In this document: in pieces, positions 32,019 through 41,838 of the stretch
Layout: the number at the start of each line of letters is the position of its first letter
Position numbering within the stretch: the first letter of the stretch is position 1
From: Halarcobacter sp.
GTDB lineage: Bacteria > Campylobacterota > Campylobacteria > Campylobacterales > Arcobacteraceae
NCBI GenBank assembly: GCA_030145305.1
Contig: JAQYVX010000007.1
Span: forward strand, 1-64,000
Reading direction: 5' to 3'
DNA: 64,000 bases
Program-made: the position numbers and the translations under genes
Notes under the pieces: generated by a model
What the model was told of the DNA's origin: nothing
Database searches by the model: none
Seen by the model: the letters and a program-made list of their open reading frames with translations, nothing else

Positions 32019-34126
32019 AAGATAAAAAACTAATAAAAATAGCCTTAGTAGGTCAGCCAAATGTTGGTAAATCAATGCTTGTTAACTCAATATCTAATTC
32101 TAAACTAAAAGTTGGGAATTTTTCAGGAGTTACTGTTGAAAAAACTCAAATTGAGTTTGAATATAAGGATTACTTATTTAAAATTACTGACCTTCCTGGT
32201 TCTTATGCTTTAAATGAATATACCATAGAAGAAAAAGTTACAAAAAATTATTTAGAAGAGGCAAATTATGACATTATTTTAAATGTTATTGACTCTACAA
32301 ATTTAGAAAGAAACTTATACCTTACAAGTGAGTTACTTGTACTTGATAAGAAAATGGTAATTGCTCTAAATATGACTGATGAAGCAAAAAAAGAAGGTAT
32401 AGAAATTGATGCAAAGCAATTAAGTAAAATTATTGGAAAACCTTGTGTAAAAACTTCTGCAAAAGAAAAATCAGGAATAAGTGAACTTATTGAAACACTA
32501 GTAAATAAATATGAATCACAAAAATTTAATACTAAATTGATTTTTTCTGATGTAATTGAAGAAGAGATAGAAAATATTATAAAATTGTTTGTAGATAAAA
32601 GATATTTAAGTGATGTTCATTATAGAGAAATAGCAATAAAACTTTTAAAAGAAGACAAAAAAACATTTTTAAAATTTCATGATGAGCCAATTTGGATAGA
32701 GCTTCAACCTACTCTAACGGAAGCCTTTGAACATATTTACTTACATTTTGGCACAAAAAATTTAGATGATATTTTTGAAGATGAAAAATTTGCCTTTGCA
32801 AAAGGTGCTGTTACTGAAACTGTAAAATCAAAAAAGTTACCTGAAGAAAAATCTATTACTGATAAAATTGACAATATTTTAATTAATAAGTTTGTAGGTC
32901 TTCCTATTTTTCTTTTTTTGATGTGGGGACTTTTTCAATTAACTTTTGAACTTGGGAATATTCCAATGGATTTAATTGATGCTTTCTTTGCAAGTTTAAT
33001 AGATAAAACAAAAGAGGTATTTGGAAACAATGAATTATCTTCCTTAATAGGAGATGGTGTTATTGCAGGAGTGGGAGCTGTTATATTATTTTTACCTAAT
33101 ATTGTAATCTTATTTCTAGGAATTGCCTTACTTGAAACTACAGGATATATGAGTAGAGTTGCTTTCTTACTTGATGGTTTTTTTCATAAATTTGGATTAC
33201 ATGGAAAATCATTTATTCCTTTAGTAACTGGTTTTGGATGTTCAGTTCCAGCTTATATGGCAGCTAGAACATTAAAAAATGATAGAGATAGACTTCTTAC
33301 TCTTTTTATAATTGGTTTTATGTCTTGTGGAGCAAGACTTCCTATTTATGTCCTATTTACAGGGGCTTTTTTTGCAGGAGATAATGCTGGAAATATTTTA
33401 TTTTTAATTTATATAGCAGGGGCTTTATTAGGTCTTATTGCAGCAAAAGTTCTTAAAATAACTGTATTTAAAAGTGAAGATGAACCTTTTGTTATGGAAA
33501 TGCCAAAATATAGAAGACCTTCTAGTAAACTAATTTGGCATACTGTTTCTAACCAAGCTTTAATGTATTTAAAAAAAGCAGGTACTTATATCTTAGCTGC
33601 TTCCGTTTTAATTTGGTTTGCTTCAAACTATCCAAAACATTTAGAGTATGAAGAGTTAATGAATGTAAAAATAGAAAAAGCAAGTTCTGAAGAACAAAGA
33701 TATGAATTAAAAAGTCAAATTGTTCTTTATAATCTTGAAAATTCTTACTTGGGGAAAATTGGTAAATTTTCACAACCACTTTTTGAGCCACTTGGTTTTG
33801 ATTGGAAAATGACTGTTGCCTTGGAAACTGGATTGGCTGCTAAAGAGATTGTTGTTTCTACTTTAGGAATTTTATATGGCTTGGGCGATGAGTTAGATGA
33901 AAGTAGTGAAAGCTTAATAGAGAAGATTAGAAATAATATACCTTTTGCTTCAGCAATGGCATTTATAGTATTTGTTATGATTTATTTACCTTGTCTAGCT
34001 GCGTCAATGGTATTTGCAAGGGAAGCTGGAGGATGGAAATATTTAGCATATCTTTTCATTTTTACAACAACAACCGCATGGGTATTATCATTTATTACTT
34101 ATAATGCTGTAGTATTTTTAGTATAA
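32006..34126 (+). CDS. feoB: Ferrous iron transporter B (706 aa)
   Basis: Inner-membrane Fe2+ uptake protein. It has an N-terminal G domain with G1 GQPNVGKS (residues about 15-22), a G2 Thr in FSGVTVEK, G3 DLPG and an NMTD G4 (about residues 118-121), then a GDI-like helical region to about 280 and a polytopic membrane domain with two gate motifs (VTGFGCSVPAYMAARTL and a later LETGLAAKEIVVSTLG). Length is normal for the family. The G5-like SA motif is present as TSAKEKSG. Transcribed with feoA under the Fur boxes. Confidence 0.96.
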   Translation: MRNLKDKKLIKIALVGQPNVGKSMLVNSISNSKLKVGNFSGVTVEKTQIEFEYKDYLFKITDLPGSYALNEYTIEEKVTKNYLEEANYDIILNVIDSTNLERNLYLTSELLVLDKKMVIALNMTDEAKKEGIEIDAKQLSKIIGKPCVKTSAKEKSGISELIETLVNKYESQKFNTKLIFSDVIEEEIENIIKLFVDKRYLSDVHYREIAIKLLKEDKKTFLKFHDEPIWIELQPTLTEAFEHIYLHFGTKNLDDIFEDEKFAFAKGAVTETVKSKKLPEEKSITDKIDNILINKFVGLPIFLFLMWGLFQLTFELGNIPMDLIDAFFASLIDKTKEVFGNNELSSLIGDGVIAGVGAVILFLPNIVILFLGIALLETTGYMSRVAFLLDGFFHKFGLHGKSFIPLVTGFGCSVPAYMAARTLKNDRDRLLTLFIIGFMSCGARLPIYVLFTGAFFAGDNAGNILFLIYIAGALLGLIAAKVLKITVFKSEDEPFVMEMPKYRRPSSKLIWHTVSNQALMYLKKAGTYILAASVLIWFASNYPKHLEYEELMNVKIEKASSEEQRYELKSQIVLYNLENSYLGKIGKFSQPLFEPLGFDWKMTVALETGLAAKEIVVSTLGILYGLGDELDESSESLIEKIRNNIPFASAMAFIVFVMIYLPCLAASMVFAREAGGWKYLAYLFIFTTTTAWVLSFITYNAVVFLV

Positions 34127-34142
34127 GAGTTTTTACTCTTAT
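34123..34142. terminator. Stem-loop at the feoB end
   Basis: ATAAGAGT pairs with ACTCTTAT around a TTTT loop and covers the feoB stop codon. It lies between feoB and the convergent 112-aa gene, so it may serve both. Confidence 0.5.
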
Positions 34143-34145
34143 GCT

Positions 34146-34484
34146 TTATTGTATTTCAAAAGTTGTAGAAGTTTCTAAACCATTGTCAGTTACTTTAAAC
34201 TGCCAAATCCCTTTCATTCGTCCTTCTATATATCTAAAATCATAAATTGAACCATGTCCTGCTGGTAAAAGTAGAGTTCTTTCTCTAGAAACTTCTCCTG
34301 TAGGAGAAATCCATTGAGCTAGTATTTCTTTATCTTCTTCTATTCTTTCATGTTCATATTTACAAATTATTGAGTTTTCATCTTCTAAAATCAAACAATC
34401 TACACTAACTTTTGCTTCTTCATCAATTATTTCTGCAAAAACTACAGATGTAATAAAAAGTATTAAGTATATTGCTTTTTTCAT
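34146..34484 (-). CDS. Exported small protein (112 aa), unknown function
   Basis: The start is placed at the ATG at 34484 because it gives a clear signal peptide (MKKAIYLILFITSVVFAE) and has AGAGAG upstream. The upstream extension of the frame overlaps bpt and lacks signal-like character. The mature part is acidic, with two Cys (DCLILEDENSIICKYE) and an immunoglobulin-like look (ISPTGEVSRERTLLLPAGHGS, GIWQFKVTDNGLE). It is probably periplasmic. No family was recognised with certainty. It converges on feoB. Confidence 0.7.
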   Translation of the reverse strand: MKKAIYLILFITSVVFAEIIDEEAKVSVDCLILEDENSIICKYEHERIEEDKEILAQWISPTGEVSRERTLLLPAGHGSIYDFRYIEGRMKGIWQFKVTDNGLETSTTFEIQ

Positions 34485-34536
34485 AGTCTCTCTTTTAAAA
34501 AATGGTGCGATAATCGCAATTATATCATAAAAACCA

Positions 34537-35271
34537 TTAGGTGTAAGGTTCCCATATAGTTTCTTCTTCAAGGCTTGCTCTATTCTTTAAAACCTCAAAA
34601 GGCTTGTAATATTCTTTGTATCCCATTGAGTAATGGTCTTTAATCCAATATCCTAAATAAATATATGGAATATTCAACTCTTTTGCAATTTTAATTTGTG
34701 CTAAAATTGAAAATTTTCCTATTGATAAATTTTCAAAATCATGGTCGTAAAAGCAATAAATAGAGGAAAGTGATTTAGATAAAATATCTACTAACGCCAC
34801 TCCAATTAGCTTATCGTCTCTTACATATAAAAACTCTTTTGTAAATTCATCTTTACCTTGAACATATGATCTTTCATATTCAGCAGGCTCAATTGAAGTA
34901 TAAGACCAATTTTTCTTTTTATTCATAAAAGAGTGATATTTATCATATAAATTTAAATGATCCAAGGTTATAGAAGGTTCTTGAATATATAATTTTGTAT
35001 CTAAATTTTTTCTGAAAACTCTTTTTTCAGAACGCGAAAACTTATAATTCTTCACATCAATTCTCATTGAAACACATTTCATACAATCTTTACATTCAGG
35101 AACAAAATGCATCTTACCAAAACGTCTCCAACCATGTTCAAGCATATTTTGATAATCTTCTTTTGTACAATCATGAATATATCTATATCTCATGTCAGAG
35201 GTTTCTTCTTTAAAATAAGAGCACTCTCTATTCTCTTCTAAAAATTCAATATCTCTTTCTAATATATGCAT
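34537..35271 (-). CDS. bpt: Aspartate/glutamate leucyltransferase (244 aa)
   Basis: Adds leucine from Leu-tRNA to N-terminal Asp/Glu of proteins, creating an N-degron read by ClpS-ClpA (both encoded at 42.6-45.1 kb in this window). The ATE-type N-terminal domain has CSYF and the CKDCMKCVSMRI cysteines, and the C-terminal domain has YEAYV-like YKYLDYW-equivalent IPYIYLGYWI and YKEYYKPFEVL. The start is the ATG at 35271 (MHILERDIEFLEENRECSYF), which follows the trpA stop by two bases. The longer frame would run into trpA. Family length is 230-250 aa. Confidence 0.93.
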   Translation of the reverse strand: MHILERDIEFLEENRECSYFKEETSDMRYRYIHDCTKEDYQNMLEHGWRRFGKMHFVPECKDCMKCVSMRIDVKNYKFSRSEKRVFRKNLDTKLYIQEPSITLDHLNLYDKYHSFMNKKKNWSYTSIEPAEYERSYVQGKDEFTKEFLYVRDDKLIGVALVDILSKSLSSIYCFYDHDFENLSIGKFSILAQIKIAKELNIPYIYLGYWIKDHYSMGYKEYYKPFEVLKNRASLEEETIWEPYT

Positions 35272-35273
35272 AA

Positions 35274-36014
35274 TTATTCGTTTATTTTTTCTTTTATCTC
35301 TTTTGCTGCTGAGCAAATGTTTTTCATTTTTTCATTGTTTGATAAGCTATCATCTATTAAATGCTTAACAAATGTGCTTCCAACAATTACTCCATCAACA
35401 CCTTTAGACTTCTCTTTACAAGTTTTTTCATCAACTCCAAATCCTATATAAAGAGGCGTATTAGTATATTTTTTTATTGTGCTGATTATTGTAGTTAAAT
35501 CTTCACTTTTACCGCTTCCCGTAATTCCTGTATATGCTACCATATAGATAAATTTTTGAGAATTTGAAACAATTTCTTTAATTCTGTTTTCTGTATGTGT
35601 GGGAGCTACAAAAGAGATATTTGCTTTATTATATTTTTTAAATAATGGCTCTATTAACTTTGCTTCTTCATTAGGAACGTCAGGAATTATAAGACCATTT
35701 ATTCCAAATTCATCAGCTTTTTTTAAAAAATTTTCAATCCCATAATGATAAAATGGATTCATATATCCCATCCATAAAGTATCCATTTCAGGAGCTATTT
35801 TAGAACTTACTTCAAATAAATCTTTTAACTTAAATCCATTTGCAATTGCCATTTGATTTGCTTTTTCAATAACAGGACCATCTGCAATGGGGTCAGAAAA
35901 AGGGATTCCAAGTTCTAAACAATCAACGCCTGCTTCTTTCATATTTAATGCTAAATCTACACAAAAATTATTGCTTGGTATTGATGATGTAATATATCCA
36001 ACTAATTTTTTCAA
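35274..36014 (-). CDS. trpA: Tryptophan synthase alpha subunit (246 aa)
   Basis: Cleaves indole-3-glycerol phosphate to indole and glyceraldehyde-3-phosphate, and works with TrpB. The TIM-barrel motifs are clear: CLELGIPFSDPIADGPVIEKA (catalytic Glu in LELG and Asp in FSDP; given in parts LELGIPFSDP, ADGPVIEKA), GLIIPDVPNEEA, YMVAYTGITGSG, and YIGFGVDEKT. Slightly short for the family (about 250-270 aa). No other trp gene is adjacent. It is paired with bpt instead, so trpB must lie elsewhere. Confidence 0.95.
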   Translation of the reverse strand: MKKLVGYITSSIPSNNFCVDLALNMKEAGVDCLELGIPFSDPIADGPVIEKANQMAIANGFKLKDLFEVSSKIAPEMDTLWMGYMNPFYHYGIENFLKKADEFGINGLIIPDVPNEEAKLIEPLFKKYNKANISFVAPTHTENRIKEIVSNSQKFIYMVAYTGITGSGKSEDLTTIISTIKKYTNTPLYIGFGVDEKTCKEKSKGVDGVIVGSTFVKHLIDDSLSNNEKMKNICSAAKEIKEKINE

Positions 36015-36114
36015 AATAAAATCCTATAATATATTTAATTAAGGAAATATTTTAGCGAATTTTATCTTGATTTGATATGAGTATATATTTAGAACTACAG
36101 TTTTAAGCAGACTC

Positions 36115-36130
36115 TAATTTCTAGAAATTA
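36115..36130. repeat. 16-bp perfect palindrome upstream of panB
   Basis: TAATTTCTAGAAATTA equals its reverse complement. It lies 50 bp before the candidate -10 (TACAAT, 36181-36186) of panB and upstream of divergent trpA. It could be an operator. AT-richness weakens the case. Confidence 0.35.
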
Positions 36131-36180
36131 ATCTAAATAAAAATGAATGCTAATTCTTCTATTAAAAAGGATAAATTAGA

Positions 36181-36186
36181 TACAAT
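36181..36186 (+). promoter_or_regulatory. -10 box (TACAAT) for panB-ruvB
   Basis: TACAAT lies 36 bp before the GTG start of panB, the same spacing as the TACAAT before the cupin gene. The start would be near 36193. Confidence 0.4.
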
Positions 36187-36222
36187 AATCTTTAAATTTA
36201 AAGAAAAAATAGGAAATTTATT

Positions 36223-37035
36223 GTGAGTATTATTAAAAACGATTTTGAAAAAATGAATATAACAAAAATTAAAAATTCTAAGAAAAATGCTAAAAAATTA
36301 ACAATGATAACAGCTTATGATGCACTTTTTGCAAAACTATTTGAAGAAATTGCTGATATGATATTAGTAGGAGATAGCCTAAATATGAGTTTTGCTGGAC
36401 GTCCTGATACTTTATCTGCAACTTTAGAACAAATGATTTATCATACAAAGGCTGTTTGTAATGGAGCGCCTAAAGCTTTTACAATTTTAGATATGCCTTT
36501 TGGGACTTATATAAATAAAGATATTGCTTTAAAAAATGCAGTTAGAGTTTATCAAGAAACCAATGCTGCTGCTATTAAAGTAGAAGGTGGGGAAGATAAA
36601 GCTTCTATTGTCAAACATTTAACTACTAACTCAATTGCTGTTATGGGACATATAGGATTAATGCCTCAATATGTTAGAAGTGAGGGTGGATATAAAGTAA
36701 GAGGAAAAACTCTTGAAGATAGTGAACAACTAATTCGTGATGCAATAGCAATTGAAAAAGCAGGAGCTTTTGCAATTGTAATTGAAGGGGTTATGAGTGA
36801 AACTGCTAAAAAAATCACAGAAGCAATTAATATCCCAACAATTGGAATTGGTGCAGGAAATGTAACTGATGGACAAGTTTTAGTTTGGTCAGATATGTTA
36901 GGATTTTTTGAGGATTTTAAACCAAAATTTGTAAGACACTATATGGATGGTGCGCAAGAAGTTAAAAATGCTGTAAATCAATATAGAAATGATGTTCAAG
37001 ATACCTCATTTCCTTCACAAAAAGAAGAATATTAA
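36223..37035 (+). CDS. panB: 3-methyl-2-oxobutanoate hydroxymethyltransferase (270 aa)
   Basis: First committed step of pantothenate synthesis: ketoisovalerate plus methylene-tetrahydrofolate gives ketopantoate. PanB motifs are MITAYDALFAKLFEEI, MILVGDSLNMSFAGRPDT, IKVEGGEDK and VMGHIGLMPQYV, with IGIGAGNVTDGQVLVWSDMLG near the end (in parts: IGIGAGNVTDGQ, WSDMLG). The start is GTG at 36223 with AGGAAA upstream. Length is typical. It lies upstream of ruvB, an order commonly kept in Campylobacterota. Confidence 0.95.
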   Translation: MSIIKNDFEKMNITKIKNSKKNAKKLTMITAYDALFAKLFEEIADMILVGDSLNMSFAGRPDTLSATLEQMIYHTKAVCNGAPKAFTILDMPFGTYINKDIALKNAVRVYQETNAAAIKVEGGEDKASIVKHLTTNSIAVMGHIGLMPQYVRSEGGYKVRGKTLEDSEQLIRDAIAIEKAGAFAIVIEGVMSETAKKITEAINIPTIGIGAGNVTDGQVLVWSDMLGFFEDFKPKFVRHYMDGAQEVKNAVNQYRNDVQDTSFPSQKEEY

Positions 37036-37064
37036 TATGCATAATTTTATAGGCTCACTTTAAA

Positions 37065-38099
37065 ATGGAAAGAGTAGTAGAAGTAGAACAAATTTCCTTT
37101 GAAGAAGATAATGCTGAAATAAGTTTAAGACCTTCTTCTTGGGATGATTACATAGGTCAAGAAAAAATAAAAAGAAATTTAAAAGTTTTTATTGAAGCCT
37201 CTAAAAAAAGAAATGAAGCACTAGATCATATTTTATTTTATGGACCACCAGGACTTGGAAAAACAACAATTTCATATTTAATTTCAAATGAAATGAATAC
37301 AAATATTAAAATCACAGCCGGACCTATGATTGAGAAATCAGGAGATTTAGCTGCAATTTTAACAAACCTAGAAGAAGGTGATATTTTATTTATTGATGAA
37401 ATTCATAGACTTTCACCTGCTGTTGAAGAAATACTCTATCCTGCAATGGAAGATTATAGATTAGATATCATAATTGGCTCAGGACCTGCTGCACAAACTG
37501 TTAAAATTGATTTGCCAAGATTTACACTAATTGGAGCTACAACAAGAGCTGGGATGCTATCAAACCCTTTACGTGAAAGATTTGGAATGCATTTTAGAAT
37601 GCAATTTTATAATCATGATGAATTAGCAAAGATTATTCAAATAGCCTCTGATAAGTTAAATAAATATTGTGAAGATAATGCTGCAAATGAAATTTCAAGA
37701 AGAAGTAGAGGAACTCCCAGAGTTGCCTTAAGACTGTTAAGACGAGTAAGAGATTTTGCAGAAGTAGAAAATGAACTTAGAATAAATTTACCTAGATGTA
37801 AATTTGCCTTAGATGAACTAGGAGTTAATGAAAGTGGTTTTGATGAAATGGATATCAATCTTCTTGAACTTCTTGTTTCAAATAAAGGAAAACCTATGGG
37901 ACTTTCAACAATGGCAGCAGCTTTGAGTGAAGATGAGGGAACAATTGAAGATGCAATTGAACCTTATTTATTAGCAAATGGGTTTATTGAAAGAACGGCA
38001 AGGGGAAGAATAGCTTCTATAAAAACATATGAGATGTTTAGATTGTCATATCCAGGAAGTGAAAAACTAGATAATGATGATGAAGGAACTTTATTTTGA
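37065..38099 (+). CDS. ruvB: Holliday junction branch migration helicase RuvB (344 aa)
   Basis: AAA+ motor that drives branch migration with RuvA. It has Walker A GPPGLGKT (about residues 65-72), Walker [10 protein letters not shown] (about 112-120), sensor [18 protein letters not shown] (about 161-178), Arg finger region, and a C-terminal winged helix with [18 protein letters not shown] and [11 protein letters not shown]. Length is normal. Its stop overlaps the TTG of the following permease gene (TTGA). Confidence 0.98.
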   Translation: MERVVEVEQISFEEDNAEISLRPSSWDDYIGQEKIKRNLKVFIEASKKRNEALDHILFYGPPGLGKTTISYLISNEMNTNIKITAGPMIEKSGDLAAILTNLEEGDILFIDEIHRLSPAVEEILYPAMEDYRLDIIIGSGPAAQTVKIDLPRFTLIGATTRAGMLSNPLRERFGMHFRMQFYNHDELAKIIQIASDKLNKYCEDNAANEISRRSRGTPRVALRLLRRVRDFAEVENELRINLPRCKFALDELGVNESGFDEMDINLLELLVSNKGKPMGLSTMAAALSEDEGTIEDAIEPYLLANGFIERTARGRIASIKTYEMFRLSYPGSEKLDNDDEGTLF

Positions 38100-39160
38100 A
38101 ACCACAATATTTTTTAATTGCATTAACAATTATTACAATATTTTTTATATTTGAACTTTTTAGTCCATTTTTAAAACCAATAATAGTTGCTCTACTTTTA
38201 GCAGTTGCTACAAATTCTTTAAATATTTATTTAAAAAAATATATTCCTAGTCCTTTTGTCTCTTCAACTTTGATGACAATACTATTAACAGCTATTTTCT
38301 TTATTCCTGTTTTATATTGTATTTTTTCATTTGCTAGTTTAATTAATAAAATTGATCAACAAGCCTTAATTAGTATTTATAATGTAACTTTAGAATGGGT
38401 TCAACATATGCCTGATGATTTTATTTTCTTTAAAGACCAATTAAATTCAATATTAGGAAAAATTGATATTCCTGAATCTATACAAAAACTATTTTCAATA
38501 GGGGCTTTTTTAGGTAAAAATTCTGCAAAATTTATTATTGATATGGTAATGATTTTGATATTTTACTTTTTCTTTAATTTTTATTCAACACAATTATCTC
38601 ACTATTTTAAAGAAGCCATGCCTTTAAAAAAAGAAGATTCAAATGCTTTATTTTATGAATCTTCAAATGTAATGAGCGTAGTTTTATACTCAATTCTAAC
38701 AACTGCTATTTTTGAAGGTCTTTTATTTGGAGTTTTTATTAGCTTCTTTGGATACGATGGAATATTGCTTGGAGTTTTATATGGATTTGCTTCCCTTATT
38801 CCTGTTGTTGGAGGCCTTCTTATGTGGCTTCCTGTTGCAATATATGAAATATTTGCAGGAACTATAGGAAATGCAATTATCATAGTTATTTATTCTCTTT
38901 TAGTAATTTCTTTAATCGCAGATACTTTTATAAAACCAATTATAATAAAATATATAAATAAAAAAGTCGTTAAAACGCCAACTCAAGTAAATGAATTACT
39001 TATATTTTTCTCAATAGTTGCAGGACTTTCAACTTTTGGTTTTTGGGGAATGATAATTGGGCCAGCTATGGTTACATTCTTTATTTCACTTATTCAACTT
39101 TTGAAGAAATTTAGTGATGATTTTTATAGCATTGAACAAACAATGGAAAATAGAAAATAG
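38096..39160 (+). CDS. AI-2E family (PerM/YdiK-like) membrane protein (354 aa)
   Basis: Polytopic inner-membrane protein of the AI-2 exporter superfamily. It has N-terminal membrane segments (about residues 4-38 and 58-85), a soluble loop, then segments at about 148-165, 200-265 and 300-340. The ending [26 protein letters not shown] (in parts: [16 protein letters not shown]) is the family signature. The start is TTG at 38096, overlapping the ruvB stop. Substrate is unknown. Members include AI-2 exporters, Na+/H+ antiporters and uncharacterised permeases. Confidence 0.85.
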   Translation: MKPQYFLIALTIITIFFIFELFSPFLKPIIVALLLAVATNSLNIYLKKYIPSPFVSSTLMTILLTAIFFIPVLYCIFSFASLINKIDQQALISIYNVTLEWVQHMPDDFIFFKDQLNSILGKIDIPESIQKLFSIGAFLGKNSAKFIIDMVMILIFYFFFNFYSTQLSHYFKEAMPLKKEDSNALFYESSNVMSVVLYSILTTAIFEGLLFGVFISFFGYDGILLGVLYGFASLIPVVGGLLMWLPVAIYEIFAGTIGNAIIIVIYSLLVISLIADTFIKPIIIKYINKKVVKTPTQVNELLIFFSIVAGLSTFGFWGMIIGPAMVTFFISLIQLLKKFSDDFYSIEQTMENRK

Positions 39161-39177
39161 TTTATTTTCTATTTTTC
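39145..39177. terminator. Bidirectional terminator between the permease and histidine kinase
   Basis: A 13-bp perfect stem (39147-39159 with 39163-39175) around a 3-base loop covers both stop codons, with T-rich sequence on the plus side (TTTTTC) and A/T on the other. Confidence 0.6.
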
Positions 39178-40910
39178 AATTTTATTACTAATTCTAAACC
39201 TTTATAACTCTTATGCTTATAAGAAAAAGTTTTATTTGAAGCTAGAATCTCTCCATTCATATGTTTTGTTATTATCTCAGTAACCATAAATAAACCTATT
39301 CCTTTACCTTGAGACTTATGTTTAGTAGTAAAATAAGGTTCAAATATTCGTTCTAAAATACCCTCTTCTACTCCATTTGCATTATCTTTTACAATAATCA
39401 AAATATCTGTATCACTTCTACTAGTATCAATAAAGATAAGTTTTTCTTTCTTATTTTTAGAAAAAGCTTCAATTGAGTTACTTAAAAATATAACAAAAAT
39501 TTGAAGTAACTCAGAAGAAAAACTTTTCATAACAATATTCTCACAATTTTTAATAACTTTTATATTATTGTTTTCGATTTTTGAGGAGAGTATATTTAAT
39601 GCATTATTTATTATGTCATTTAAATTTAATAAAACTTTTTCATTATTTGGTTTAAAGAAATCTCTAAAATTATCTAATGTTTTTGATAAATTATTTGAAT
39701 TATTTATTATTGCATCTATATTTTTATAAAAATTTTCATCATCCAATTTATCAAATTCTTTTTCAACTTTCATACCACTTGCAGCTGTTGTAATAGCAGA
39801 TAAAGGTTGTCTCCATTGATGAGCTATATTTTCTAGCATATCACCCATAGAAGCTTGCTTTGATTGAAGTATTAACATTTTTTCATTAAGTTGGAGCTGT
39901 TCTCTTGTTTTTTCTTGTCCTGTTACATCATGAAAAACTAAAACTACTCCAATAATCTCTTCTTTTTTATTCTTTATAGGAGCTGCTGAATCCTCTATAA
40001 TATAAATGCTTCCATCCTTACTTCTTAATCCTGTACCATTTGCAAGACCAACAATTATTCCTTCTTCTAAAACTTTTTTTATAGGAGTTGTAACTTCTTT
40101 TTTTGTAGAACTATTAAATATTTTAAAAATCTCATCAATTAATTTACCTTTTGCTTCTTTTAAAGTGAAGCCTGTTAATTTTTCTGCAATTGGATTTAAG
40201 AATTCTATTTCAGCTTTTTTGTTAGTTACAATAACTGCATCACCAATAGATTTTAAAGTGATTTCAGCTTTTTCTTTTTCTTCAAAGAGTTTATTTTCAT
40301 ACTCAATTTTCTTTTTTCTTGTAATATATAAAAGTAAAAAAATAAATATATTTAAAATAAGAAATAATATTAGCATGTATTTAAAATAAGTATTTCTATC
40401 CTTAAACTCTTTTGATAATCTATAATCTATTTCAGTATTTAAAGAATCAATAATATTTATTAATTCCTTAAATTTTAGATCAAATATTTGATCTAAATCG
40501 CTTCTTATACCATGATTTAATACATTTTCCAAACGAATATTAGCTAGATTATAAAACTCATTAGATTTAATAAGAAGCATTTCTAATTTTTTATAATATT
40601 CAAAATCATCTTTTGAAGATAAAACCTCTTTTGCTCTTTGTACATATAAAATAAAGTTTTCATGTCTAAATTTGTACATTACATCTTTTTCAAGGTCGAT
40701 TGACTTATCACCTGAAATTGCCTCTTCAAACCATAAATGACCAATTGTCATATCATTTTTAAATACTTGGATTTCAGATTTCAAGGGAAGATATTTACTC
40801 ATTGCATTATTCCAATTTAAATGAGTAGTAATTATTAATAATAAATCAATACAAAAAATTAATAACATTCCTAAGATAGGTATATTATTTCTAGATTTTT
40901 CAAAAGACAT
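39162..40910 (-). CDS. Orphan PAS histidine kinase (582 aa)
   Basis: Membrane sensor kinase with a membrane segment at about residues 12-30, a helical periplasmic domain (about 31-170), a second segment at about 172-192, PAS at about 210-330 (VIVTNKKAEIEFLNPIAEKLTGF), a dimerisation/His-phosphorylation domain with NIAHQWRQPLSAI (His about 365), and an ATPase domain with DNANGVEEGILERIFEPYFTT and GKGIGLFMVTEI. The HQWRQPL form of the H-box is frequent in Campylobacterota. No response regulator is adjacent, so its partner must be elsewhere. Transcribed alone. Confidence 0.93.
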   Translation of the reverse strand: MSFEKSRNNIPILGMLLIFCIDLLLIITTHLNWNNAMSKYLPLKSEIQVFKNDMTIGHLWFEEAISGDKSIDLEKDVMYKFRHENFILYVQRAKEVLSSKDDFEYYKKLEMLLIKSNEFYNLANIRLENVLNHGIRSDLDQIFDLKFKELINIIDSLNTEIDYRLSKEFKDRNTYFKYMLILFLILNIFIFLLLYITRKKKIEYENKLFEEKEKAEITLKSIGDAVIVTNKKAEIEFLNPIAEKLTGFTLKEAKGKLIDEIFKIFNSSTKKEVTTPIKKVLEEGIIVGLANGTGLRSKDGSIYIIEDSAAPIKNKKEEIIGVVLVFHDVTGQEKTREQLQLNEKMLILQSKQASMGDMLENIAHQWRQPLSAITTAASGMKVEKEFDKLDDENFYKNIDAIINNSNNLSKTLDNFRDFFKPNNEKVLLNLNDIINNALNILSSKIENNNIKVIKNCENIVMKSFSSELLQIFVIFLSNSIEAFSKNKKEKLIFIDTSRSDTDILIIVKDNANGVEEGILERIFEPYFTTKHKSQGKGIGLFMVTEIITKHMNGEILASNKTFSYKHKSYKGLELVIKLKNRK

Positions 40911-40972
40911 AACTTTTTCCTTTTATAAATCTTTAAGTATACAGAAAAAAGTTATGAATAACAAGAAAAAAA

Positions 40973-41713
40973 TTATTCTCCTGATTCAAGTTCACCTTGA
41001 TAAGTAATAATTCCATAATCCAAATTTGAAACAGATTTAAAGCCCATATCAAGCATGATTCTTTGGCAATAAGCACTTCTACTTCCACTATGACAATAAA
41101 CAACAACAGGTGTATCTTTTTTATTTTCAATTCGTTCTAAGGCTTGGTAAAATGCAGTTGTGGGGATTAAATAATCAGTTCCCTTAATTCTAGTTCCTAC
41201 CCATTCCATCCACTCTCTTGTATCTACTAAATTAAAATTTACAAAGCCTAATTCTCTAGCTTCAAGTAAAGCTTCAACTTCATGTGCAGATATTTGTTCT
41301 TTTTTTAAAATATCCTCACACTCGTTTTTTGTATGCCCTTTTGAGTGGATATTTTCTTCAACTAAAGGTGATTCTTCTTCAATAGATTTTGCATAAGAAG
41401 GTGTACAAAATATTCCACAATGACAATGACCGTTTGTAGGAATTTCTTCTTCTAAAGCTGGAGTACAAGGACATAATCTATTATCAGCTTTATCTTTTTC
41501 TTCTTGAGTATTCCCTATTACCATAAAACAGGGACAATATCTTTTATTATAAATTAACTTATTTCTTGTAAGACCCATTTGAATTGATTCATTTACATCA
41601 GCTTCAGGGTTATAAACAAAGCCATGTTCTTCACAAACTTTATTTGTAAATTGCTTCGTTAATTCAAATTGAATTTGAAATTCTTCACTTTGGATATCAA
41701 TCTTTTTAATCAT
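40973..41713 (-). CDS. Ferredoxin-thioredoxin reductase-like domain fused to rhodanese (246 aa)
   Basis: The N-terminal half (about residues 1-110) carries CPC (60-62), CPC (81-83) and CHC (97-99), the six-cysteine pattern of the catalytic subunit of ferredoxin:thioredoxin reductase, which binds a [4Fe-4S] cluster beside a redox disulfide. The spacing here is X18 and X13 rather than the plant X16 and X8. The C-terminal half (about 135-246) is a rhodanese domain with NLVDTRE and the active-site loop YCHSGSRS (Cys 207). The fusion suggests Fe-S/thiol electron delivery to persulfide or disulfide chemistry. It is cytoplasmic, with no signal peptide, and is transcribed alone. Confidence 0.82.
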   Translation of the reverse strand: MIKKIDIQSEEFQIQFELTKQFTNKVCEEHGFVYNPEADVNESIQMGLTRNKLIYNKRYCPCFMVIGNTQEEKDKADNRLCPCTPALEEEIPTNGHCHCGIFCTPSYAKSIEEESPLVEENIHSKGHTKNECEDILKKEQISAHEVEALLEARELGFVNFNLVDTREWMEWVGTRIKGTDYLIPTTAFYQALERIENKKDTPVVVYCHSGSRSAYCQRIMLDMGFKSVSNLDYGIITYQGELESGE

Positions 41714-41811
41714 AATTATTCCTAATATTTAATAATTTTTGAAAGTATAGTAAATATTAGTTAATTTAGACTTAGGGTATAGATATAAATTTTTAAATGT
41801 AAGATTAATAT

Positions 41812-41834
41812 AAAGGGAAAATACTTTTCCCTTT
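41812..41834 (-). terminator. 10-bp stem-loop after the cytochrome c gene
   Basis: AAAGGGAAAA pairs perfectly with TTTTCCCTTT around TAC, 5 bp after the stop of the cytochrome gene on the minus strand. Confidence 0.65.
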
Positions 41835-41838
41835 TATA

